Source: Zhongshania sp. (lineage in GTDB: Bacteria > Pseudomonadota > Gammaproteobacteria > Pseudomonadales > Spongiibacteraceae). Taken from it: 32,602 nucleotides of DNA. The position numbers were made by a program, and so were the translations under genes. How positions within the stretch are numbered: position 1 is the first letter of the stretch; each line of letters begins with the position of its first letter. Shown here piece after piece: positions 16,475 to 23,468 of the stretch. Location of the stretch: assembly GCF_029212375.1 (NCBI RefSeq), contig NZ_JARGNU010000021.1:23241-55842 (forward strand), read 5' to 3'. The notes below the pieces were generated by a model. That model did no database searches. It was not told the DNA's origin and saw nothing but the letters and a program-made list of their open reading frames with translations.

Positions 16475-17447
16475 GCTCTTTTAACTCCAGCAGGGCGATG
16501 GTTTCATGGGCTATCGCAACATTCTTAACAAATAGCTCAATCATTGCGATATCAGGCACTGAAAAAACATCTTTCGCAGATACGTATAAAAGCTGTTCTA
16601 CACCGGACTCCGTAACATAATAACTTACCCAGTAGTTTTCACCATAATTGCTACTGCGCGCATTCATTGCCTTTTTAATTCTATCGGCAACTGTCGTGTC
16701 AAAGCTTGAAATATTGACCGATCCCGCAAATGTGGAATAGCAGCCCGTTGCCGCTAATACATTGAGGCTACCGTGATCTGCACTAGCAAGCATGCCGCAG
16801 GGCTGGACTAACATAGCGTCTTTATTGAGATACAATAGCGCCGTTAGTTGCTGCAGTACACCCTCGGCAAATGCACTCATAGTGCGGCGCACAAAGATAT
16901 CCGCAGAGGCTTCAATGACCTTAAGCAGACCAACCCGATTATTTTCAAGTGCGATTAAGTCACGGTACGAACACAAGCTGGTATACACCGTAGAAAACAA
17001 CTTCTGCCGGGTTAACTCGGTTTTTTCTTTATAATCGTTGATATCATATTGGGTTATTACTTCCAACTCAGGCGCCTGGCCTGGCTGCCCAGTCCGCAGC
17101 ACTATACGAACAAACTTATTTTTTAAGTCTCGGCGAATATAGTGAACCAAATCCAAGCCAGCGTGGTCCGTTTCCATCACCACGTCGAGCAAAATTAAAG
17201 CGATATCATCATGCTTACTAAGGTGATTCCTCGCCTCTTCCGCTGAAAAAGCGTTGATAAATTGCAAGCCGCGTCCGGCGAGTTCAAAACCGTCTAAGGC
17301 CAGCCGAGTTACTGCGTGTACGACTTTTTCATCATCTACAACCAGCAGTTTCCATGGTTGCAAACCATTAACTACGCCCTGACTAGTTGGCTCTGCCGCC
17401 AGCTTTAGGCTGTCATTATCATTTTCGGGGAGTTCAGACTGACTCAT
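16467..17447 (-). CDS. Response regulator with C-terminal DUF3369 domain
   Basis: This 326-residue protein has a complete receiver domain at about 32-150: VDDEK, Asp88 in LLDVVM, Thr119 in LRTGQPG and Lys142 in DYKEKTEL. The remaining 165 residues or so match the DUF3369 type seen after REC domains and usually followed by HD-GYP or GGDEF outputs. No such output follows here: the protein ends after the domain, so output must pass through another protein, most plausibly the REC/kinase-like or GGDEF-EAL product of the same operon. It overlaps the histidine kinase gene by 14 nt and the next gene by 8 nt, indicating tight co-translation. DUF3369 is inferred from REC context and linker similarity, not from a profile search. 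Confidence 0.85.
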   Translation of the reverse strand: MSQSELPENDNDSLKLAAEPTSQGVVNGLQPWKLLVVDDEKVVHAVTRLALDGFELAGRGLQFINAFSAEEARNHLSKHDDIALILLDVVMETDHAGLDLVHYIRRDLKNKFVRIVLRTGQPGQAPELEVITQYDINDYKEKTELTRQKLFSTVYTSLCSYRDLIALENNRVGLLKVIEASADIFVRRTMSAFAEGVLQQLTALLYLNKDAMLVQPCGMLASADHGSLNVLAATGCYSTFAGSVNISSFDTTVADRIKKAMNARSSNYGENYWVSYYVTESGVEQLLYVSAKDVFSVPDIAMIELFVKNVAIAHETIALLELKEHV

Positions 17448-19014
17448 AAAACCCTACCTTAGCGACATCCGGGGGAAACAAAAGGGTGATTGACGTTCCC
17501 TTTCCTTCCTCACTGTCAATTTTTATTTTTCCACACAATTGTTGTGTAACTAAATTATACACAATATGCAAACCGAGCCCGCTGCCACCACGGCCGCGCC
17601 GAGTGGTAAAAAATGGATCGCACACCCGCGACAAATTCTCTGCAGGAATACCTCTACCATCGTCGGTAAACTGAAGCTTAATTTCGCCACTGGGTAAGCC
17701 TTGAATATTGAGACTTAAGCACCCAGACTCACCGTTTGGATAAGCATGATATATTGCATTCATTACCAAGTTTGTCACAATTTGCGATAGTGCACCCGGA
17801 TAAGAACAAATAACTAAGTCCTCTTCACACTCCAAGCAATACTCTAAACCCGCTTTGCGAATTTGAGGATTAACACTTCGCAGCACTTCTGCCATGTACT
17901 CTTTAATATTAAAGCGCCGTACTTCGCTGTTGCTTTGGTCAACGGCAACCAATTTAAAACTTTGAATTAGCCCCGCAGCGCGCTCCAAATTACCTAATAT
18001 CATCTGACTCGCCGCCGCGGTCTGCTCCCAATACAACTGCAAAGCTGATTGAGTCAGCTCACCATTTTGGTAGCGCTTTTGCACTGCATCAGTATTGGAC
18101 TTTAATGTTGATGCAGCCGTGACACCAACACCAACTGGAGTGTTGATTTCGTGGGCTACACCAGCCACTAGGGCCCCCAAAGAAGCCATTTTTTCATTAT
18201 TAATTAACTGCTGCTGAGTTTGCTTTAAACGTTGCAGCGTACCACTTAGCTCGCGATTGCTCACATCTACTTCACAAACGCGTAGTTCTAACTCGCGGCG
18301 AGCGCTGAGCACTTCGCGATCGCGACGCTCAATATCGGCAATCATGTCATTGAAATTATCGCAGAGTGCGCCAAATTCATCGTCAGCAAATTTTTCGGCA
18401 CGACTACAGTAATCTTGATTACGTCTAACTGAGCCAATTACTTCCAGCAAGCCATATATCGGTATTAAGAGCTGTTTACCAACCCAAGACGAAAACAAGA
18501 ATGCAAGTAATATACTTGCCACCACAATTAACCCCAACACCCACCAACTGGACTGTAGATAACGACTAAGACACAAATTCGACGTATGCAGCACAACATG
18601 CAATGGCACGTTCTTACTGAGCGTGCTGTAACTAAAATCGCCTTCTGTTAGCGCAGCGCCATTAGGTTGTGTTGGAGAGCAGTTAATTTTAGTGACTTTA
18701 AATTGGTGTTCGAATGTTAGCGCCGCGGCAGGGTCACTTGAATAGACGCAGACACGATCCAAATCCTTGTCTAAACTGAGGCCACGCAGTAGCGCTGTCA
18801 TTTCATTTTTGTCCGTTCTCGCCAATAACTGCCCAAGCAAGCCCGCTACCACGCCATATTTTTGCTGCCGACTACTTTGCGCAGCATTTATGGCCAATAA
18901 CGTGCACAAACTGATCGTAAGGATACCAATTAGCAAGCTACTCGCAATCATCGCAACGGCAAGCTTACGATCGAAAGGTATGGCGCTAAAGTAGCCGCGC
19001 AACTTAGCAGCCAT
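17434..19014 (-). CDS. Membrane-bound sensor histidine kinase
   Basis: The product has two transmembrane helices (about residues 22-44 and 155-176) flanking a periplasmic sensor domain of roughly 110 residues that I cannot assign. A HAMP-like segment follows, then a coiled coil (about 228-275), a dimerisation domain with the phosphoacceptor His288 in GVAHEINTPVGVG, and a complete ATPase domain (N-box TNLVMNAIYHAY, DDGRGIPAE, GSGLGLHIVYNLV). The AHEINTP type resembles NtrB-like kinases. It is first in the four-gene operon and the only member with an intact phosphoacceptor, so it probably feeds both downstream receivers. The start is uncertain: ATG at 19014 is used here; an in-frame GTG at 19068 is possible, and neither has a good ribosome-binding site. 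Confidence 0.92.
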   Translation of the reverse strand: MAAKLRGYFSAIPFDRKLAVAMIASSLLIGILTISLCTLLAINAAQSSRQQKYGVVAGLLGQLLARTDKNEMTALLRGLSLDKDLDRVCVYSSDPAAALTFEHQFKVTKINCSPTQPNGAALTEGDFSYSTLSKNVPLHVVLHTSNLCLSRYLQSSWWVLGLIVVASILLAFLFSSWVGKQLLIPIYGLLEVIGSVRRNQDYCSRAEKFADDEFGALCDNFNDMIADIERRDREVLSARRELELRVCEVDVSNRELSGTLQRLKQTQQQLINNEKMASLGALVAGVAHEINTPVGVGVTAASTLKSNTDAVQKRYQNGELTQSALQLYWEQTAAASQMILGNLERAAGLIQSFKLVAVDQSNSEVRRFNIKEYMAEVLRSVNPQIRKAGLEYCLECEEDLVICSYPGALSQIVTNLVMNAIYHAYPNGESGCLSLNIQGLPSGEIKLQFTDDGRGIPAENLSRVCDPFFTTRRGRGGSGLGLHIVYNLVTQQLCGKIKIDSEEGKGTSITLLFPPDVAKVGFYESV

Positions 19015-19249
19015 ACCCGTAAAATTCCATCTCAGCCCCCTCAAGCCCTCGCAATGCCTGCGAAGCACCCAAAATTATTACCCATTCAATACCAACTCAC
19101 TGCTTCACTGTACTGGTAAACCTCAACGGCTGATAATAGTGTCATCTACTTACAGCGAAGCCCTTGGTTTTTAAGCCGAAGTTATTGATTTTGCTGATGC
19201 TTACCAAACATTCGTACAGCGAACGACCACCCGCGGGTATTAAATGACA

Positions 19250-20617
19250 CTAACTTAAATAGAAATCCACTCTCTTGTCATGAAAGATATCAGCGCCAGG
19301 CGCCAATAATTCCATATAGCGATCAAAATACAGGAACTGCTTGAGCAGCATGGTAAAGGCGCGGGGAAAGCGAATACCATAATTTCTGGCAATATCGCCT
19401 AGCTCGCTCAATAGTGCATTAATGCCGTCGCCTTGGCGATTTTCGAGCACATGCTGGGGGTCTAAGGCATTTAAACCTTCGAATACTTTACGAATATCAG
19501 CCGTCAGCGCCGCCTCGTCCACCGCGTCGCGGGTAATCCCTACACTCACCATAGATTGCGCCATCAAGGTGTAGTTTTGCTCGCTTATCGCCATAAACAG
19601 GCTAAATATTGCCTGCCACGCCTCGGGCTGAATACGCCCGACCATGCCAAAATCAATAAACCCGACTCGGCCGTCTTTGAGCAATAGCAAATTACCGCTA
19701 TGTAAATCCGCATGAAAAAATGGGCACTGGGTCAAACTGGCAAACCAAGTATTTAAGGCGTTGAACAAGCTGCTTGCGGGGTCAAAAGCGCCGTCGCGCA
19801 TCGCCGTTTCATTAGTCAGAGCCGAGCCGTAGAGACGTTCCATGGTCAATACCCGCGAGCCAGAGGCTTGGGTATAGGGCTTTGGTGCAACAACATGGTC
19901 GTTGCCACTCTGGGTGAGAAAAGCCCGAAACTGGCGTAAATTTTCGGCTTCTTTGTGGAAATCGCACTCGTCGATCATCGACTGATACATTTCTTCCACC
20001 AAGCCGGCCACTGCGTCTTTATCGGTATTGGGTAGAATCATTTCAAATAGCCGAATGAACAGGTATACCGCGTTCATATCGGTGGTCAAAATCGCCTGCA
20101 CACCTGGCTTTTGTACCTTTACGACAACATCTTCGCCGGTAAGCAAGCGCGCAGCGTGAACCTGGGCAATAGATGCCGAGGCCAAGGCGTTTTCGTCAAT
20201 GTGAGCAAAAACCTCGCTCACTGCACAACCGAGGTCGGTCTCGATAATTTGCTTAATTTTGCTAAACGGCAAAGACGGGGTTTGATCTAAACAAAGCTGA
20301 AACTCATCAACGTAGGCCTTGGGGAAAATAGACGGCGAACTGGCAATAAACTGACCAAACTTAATATAGGTTGCACCCAAATCTTCAAACAGTTCTCGCA
20401 GCTCGCGCGGACTGGGCTTGCGCCGCTGCAAAAGGCACTTTAGTGCTCGCGGCGATATTGCCGTTGCCGTTTGCCAAACCCGCCACGAGCCCCTAAGACC
20501 GAACTCGGCCAAGCTAATGCGCCGCCCAGAGGTATCTGCTGCCGCGCTCAATATTCGAGCCTTTGAGGCTGCAAACATCACTTTATCTTTAACACTAGCA
20601 GACAATATCTTTGCCAT
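19250..20617 (-). CDS. AarF/UbiB (ABC1/ADCK) family atypical kinase
   Basis: This 455-residue protein belongs to the ABC1 atypical kinase family, whose best-known members support ubiquinone biosynthesis. Diagnostic motifs are KxGQ (YIKFGQFIASSP, near residue 86), the Ala-rich loop ASASIAQVHAA near residue 147, the catalytic Lys167 in VVVKVQKPGV, HADLHSGNLLL near residue 295, and the metal-binding GFIDFGMVGRI near residue 312. It is shorter than typical UbiB (about 530-550) and lacks the long hydrophobic C-terminus, so it is better called an ADCK-like paralogue than UbiB itself. AAGGGAT precedes the ATG. It appears monocistronic, with 180 nt or more on each side. The substrate is unknown. Confidence 0.92.
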   Translation of the reverse strand: MAKILSASVKDKVMFAASKARILSAAADTSGRRISLAEFGLRGSWRVWQTATAISPRALKCLLQRRKPSPRELRELFEDLGATYIKFGQFIASSPSIFPKAYVDEFQLCLDQTPSLPFSKIKQIIETDLGCAVSEVFAHIDENALASASIAQVHAARLLTGEDVVVKVQKPGVQAILTTDMNAVYLFIRLFEMILPNTDKDAVAGLVEEMYQSMIDECDFHKEAENLRQFRAFLTQSGNDHVVAPKPYTQASGSRVLTMERLYGSALTNETAMRDGAFDPASSLFNALNTWFASLTQCPFFHADLHSGNLLLLKDGRVGFIDFGMVGRIQPEAWQAIFSLFMAISEQNYTLMAQSMVSVGITRDAVDEAALTADIRKVFEGLNALDPQHVLENRQGDGINALLSELGDIARNYGIRFPRAFTMLLKQFLYFDRYMELLAPGADIFHDKRVDFYLS

Positions 20618-20933
20618 ATCCCTTATTCCCTCAGCGAGTTATTGCCATGATAAACATTATGTGAAGCTGCTACGTTGGCACAGCACTGAAACCGTAGCAA
20701 AGAATGATACTTTTTGCAGAATACCCGAATTGTAGGCCTGTAACCTCCAATCTCAAGCCAGAATAGATATATTAGCGAGCAACAGCAGTACTACTTATTG
20801 TGGTGATAATGGCATCCAAACCGATAGCGAATATTAATACCCACGGTTAAGGACTAACAGCAGCGGCGCCCAAGCCTTAAGCCAGATGGCAAAATAACCG
20901 CACTCAAGAAGAACAGGTTCGATTCGGCGAGGC
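20618..20933. other. Intergenic region, nothing recognised
   Basis: About 316 nt lie between the ADCK-like gene start and the marC stop. There is no coding signal, hairpin with a T-tract, or RNA gene that I can support. It must contain the promoter for the ADCK-like gene. Confidence 0.5.
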
Positions 20934-21599
20934 CTAATTGGCTGCGGCTATGCCCGCCAGCAAGCCACTCTGGGCAATGCCATCAAACAAGAATTGCATT
21001 GCCAAGGCGCATAGCAACACACCAAATACACGGCTAATCATATGCATACCAGTTACCCCCAACCAGTTTTGGAGGCGACTGGCCAGCAGCAGGCAACCTA
21101 AGGTTAGCGCCATAACCAATACCAAGGCAGCGACTACTGCCGTCTGCTCTAAAAAATTACCTTCGGCGTGAGCCATTAATAATATCACCGCACCAATGGC
21201 GCCAGGACCGGCTATTAGTGGCGTAGCCAGCGGAAATACCGCGATATCAGTTTTTTCCTCGGCCTCTAAATCTTCATCGGTGGTCGTCGTGGTCGCGCCA
21301 CTGCCCTTCACCGTCACCAGGTCAATACCGATCAACAGTAACAAAACCCCACCTGCAGCCCGCAGCGCCGCCAAGGATATGCCAAGAGCGTTAAGAATCA
21401 TCTCGCCCAATACCGCAAAGGCCAGCAAAATACCGCCGGCAATCAACACCCCGCGCATTGCAGTTTTAGCTCGTTTGCGCGCCGACAAGCTACCGGTAAG
21501 CGCGGCGAACATCGCCGCCACATCAATAGGTCCAATAGTGGCGAAAAAAGTGGTTAACGAAACGCTAAACGCTTCAATCACAGCGCTGCTTAAGGCCAT
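20934..21599 (-). CDS. MarC family integral membrane protein
   Basis: This 221-residue protein with six predicted membrane helices belongs to the MarC/UPF0056 family, recognised by the N-terminal FFATIGPIDVAAMFAALT, then FAVLGEMILNALGISLAALRAAGG and the central PLATPLIAGPGAIGAVI. Family function is not settled; the early link to multiple-antibiotic resistance was not upheld. A cytoplasmic loop near residues 100-116 is unusually Thr- and acid-rich (GATTTTTDEDLEAEEKTD). The ATG overlaps the pyrD stop (TGATG, sharing base 21599), so its translation is coupled to pyrD, although the two have no known functional link. Confidence 0.92.
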   Translation of the reverse strand: MALSSAVIEAFSVSLTTFFATIGPIDVAAMFAALTGSLSARKRAKTAMRGVLIAGGILLAFAVLGEMILNALGISLAALRAAGGVLLLLIGIDLVTVKGSGATTTTTDEDLEAEEKTDIAVFPLATPLIAGPGAIGAVILLMAHAEGNFLEQTAVVAALVLVMALTLGCLLLASRLQNWLGVTGMHMISRVFGVLLCALAMQFLFDGIAQSGLLAGIAAAN

Positions 21600-22624
21600 C
21601 AGCTTGCCTCGTATTGCGCTATTGCTGCCGCTGCCTCGGCAATTAAGGCCGGCCCCTGATAGATAAAGCCGGTGTAAACCTGCACCAGCGCCGCGCCAGC
21701 CGCCATTTTCTCGGCCGCTGAGGCGCCATCGCTAATACCGCCCACGCCAATAATAGGTAGGCGTCCTTGCAGGGCGTCAGCCAGTATTCGTATCACCCGT
21801 GTTGAGCTTTCACGTACCGGGCCACCACTCAAGCCACCCATTTCGTCGCCGTGCTTAAGACCGGTAACGGCATCGCGAGCAATAGTAGTATTGGTGGCAA
21901 TTACGCCATCAATACCCTGTTCAACAAATACCTCGGCTACATTGCGAATATCTTCTTCGGCCATGTCGGGGGCAATTTTTACCGCCATTGGCACGTATTT
22001 ACCATGGCTCTGCGCCAAACTCAGCTGCTCCTTTTTCAATGCCGCAAGGAGCGCGACCAAGGGTTCGCCAAATTGTAAATCACGCAGGCCTGGCGTATTC
22101 GGCGACGACAAGTTCACAGTAATATAACTGGCGTGAGGGTAAACACCGCGTAAACCCAGCAGATAATCATCCACTGCACGCTCGGCGGGAGTGTCTTTGT
22201 TTTTACCAATATTAATGCCCAGCACGCCATTAAAGCCGCTGCTCTTCACCTGTTCAATTAAATGCTCTAAGCCCAGATTATTAAAACCCATGCGGTTAAT
22301 AATGGCCTGAGCCTCTGGCAGACGAAACAAACGCGGCTGAGGATTGCCCGGTTGGGCAAGCGGCGTGACGGTGCCCACCTCAATAAACCCAAAACCCAGC
22401 GCCGCTAGGCCGTTAATATGCTTGGCGTCTTTGTCTAAACCCGCCGCCAAACCCACGGGATTTGGAAACTCGATCCCCATTACCGTGCGAGGCTTATCTG
22501 GAATTGAAGGCGCGATTAAAAAACTCAAACCCATTTTCTCAAGTAGCGAGATTAACGCCAATGAAACGTGGTGGGCGCGCTCAGGGGACAAACAAAACAA
22601 TAGCCGGCGGAGAACTGAATACAT
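21599..22624 (-). CDS. pyrD: Dihydroorotate dehydrogenase (quinone), class 2
   Basis: This enzyme catalyses the fourth step of de novo pyrimidine synthesis, oxidising dihydroorotate to orotate with FMN and passing electrons to quinone at the inner membrane. The 341 residues match class 2. The N-terminal amphipathic extension (about 1-40) is the membrane and quinone-binding segment. The FMN and substrate sites include [11 protein letters not shown] near residue 57, [10 protein letters not shown] near residue 109, and [11 protein letters not shown] with the catalytic base Ser174. The C-terminal phosphate-binding part has IGVGGISDG and [12 protein letters not shown]. It is likely co-transcribed with marC. 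An imperfect hairpin separates it from cysH upstream. Confidence 0.97.
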   Translation of the reverse strand: MYSVLRRLLFCLSPERAHHVSLALISLLEKMGLSFLIAPSIPDKPRTVMGIEFPNPVGLAAGLDKDAKHINGLAALGFGFIEVGTVTPLAQPGNPQPRLFRLPEAQAIINRMGFNNLGLEHLIEQVKSSGFNGVLGINIGKNKDTPAERAVDDYLLGLRGVYPHASYITVNLSSPNTPGLRDLQFGEPLVALLAALKKEQLSLAQSHGKYVPMAVKIAPDMAEEDIRNVAEVFVEQGIDGVIATNTTIARDAVTGLKHGDEMGGLSGGPVRESSTRVIRILADALQGRLPIIGVGGISDGASAAEKMAAGAALVQVYTGFIYQGPALIAEAAAAIAQYEAS

Positions 22625-22688
22625 GGGTGCGGGACCTTTTTGCAGAAGGCGCAGAATACCGGAAACAGCGAAGCGGAGAAAGTCGGAA

Positions 22689-22716
22689 AGCGGCCTCTAA
22701 TCCTTGATTAGCCGCT
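22689..22716 (-). terminator. Hairpin after cysH, possible weak terminator
   Basis: AGCGGC (22689-22694) pairs with GCCGCT (22711-22716), and inside it TAATC pairs with GATTA, with a three-base bulge. The structure begins within the cysH stop codon. Read on the minus strand, the stem is followed by only two T, so termination would be weak. It may instead be an attenuating or stabilising hairpin between cysH and pyrD. Confidence 0.35.
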
Positions 22717-23344
22717 ACGCCGAAGTGTGTAAGCCGCACTCGCGGTTTTCAGCAACCTTGGTGGGGTCAAAGTAATGTTTGCAACTGGGCAGTTTGTGCT
22801 CGCTCATATAGCGTTCCACATCAGTTTCATTCCAGTAAAAAATTGGCGCAACTTTGAGAATACCGCGGCCATCCCAAGACAAAACATCTAGATTTTGACG
22901 AAAGGCGGTTTCTTCTTTGCGAATGCCGGTCACCCAAATTTTTGGCGCTAACTCCGCAAACGCGCGATTAAAAGGCTCAAGTTTCACTTGGCGGGTAAAC
23001 TCGCGATGTAACTCAAGGTTATCATCGGGGTGGGGAATCCCACCCATAATCGCATTGCGATGCTCCGCCGTCATCAAGGGCACATACGTCTTTAAATTGG
23101 GCTTTAGCAGCTTTATCAATTGCTCCGCCACGCGATAGGCGTCGGGCACATTGTAACCACTATCGGCCCAAACCACCGGCATCTCAGGAGCGACATCGGT
23201 CACCAGTTTTAGCATTACCGCCGCATTGAGCGAAAAACTGGTAGAGGCCATGATCGGCTCATTTAAAGACACCGCCCAGCGAATGATCTCCTCGGCAGAG
23301 GCATTGCGCAGTGTGGCATTTAAGGCGTCGAGATCAAGATCCAT
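22715..23344 (-). CDS. cysH: Phosphoadenosine phosphosulfate (PAPS) reductase
   Basis: This enzyme reduces activated sulfate to sulfite in assimilatory sulfate reduction, using thioredoxin. At 209 residues it is shorter than the E. coli enzyme (about 244). The PP-loop-like nucleotide site is STSFSLNAAVMLKLV near residue 34, followed by VVWADSGYNVPDAY near residue 57. The catalytic Cys203 lies in the C-terminal ECGLHTSA. The extra cysteine pairs that hold a [4Fe-4S] cluster in APS reductases are missing; the only nearby cysteine is in LPSCKHYF. This points to PAPS rather than APS as substrate. An AT-rich inverted repeat about 90 nt upstream may be an operator. No other cys genes are adjacent. 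Confidence 0.93.
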   Translation of the reverse strand: MDLDLDALNATLRNASAEEIIRWAVSLNEPIMASTSFSLNAAVMLKLVTDVAPEMPVVWADSGYNVPDAYRVAEQLIKLLKPNLKTYVPLMTAEHRNAIMGGIPHPDDNLELHREFTRQVKLEPFNRAFAELAPKIWVTGIRKEETAFRQNLDVLSWDGRGILKVAPIFYWNETDVERYMSEHKLPSCKHYFDPTKVAENRECGLHTSA

Positions 23345-23429
23345 AATTTTGTCTATAAAACGTTAACTGGGTGGCGACTTTAGCACATTCAGCACAACCA
23401 AATGAATAAAAATCTTTAAAATCATGCAC

Positions 23430-23456
23430 TTATAACATATACGAATATAGTTATAA
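23430..23456. promoter_or_regulatory. AT-rich inverted repeat upstream of cysH, candidate operator
   Basis: TTATAAC (23430-23436) and GTTATAA (23450-23456) form a perfect 7-bp inverted repeat. Between them ATAT and ATAT pair again around ACGA, with one unpaired base. It lies 86 nt upstream of the cysH ATG and just after the pepN stop. The ATAA/TTAT half-sites resemble those described for CysB-type LysR regulators of sulfur genes, so a cysH operator is plausible. It is too AT-rich and lacks the T-tract expected of a terminator. The regulator assignment is inference. Confidence 0.45.
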
Positions 23457-23468
23457 CAAAAGCGATGC

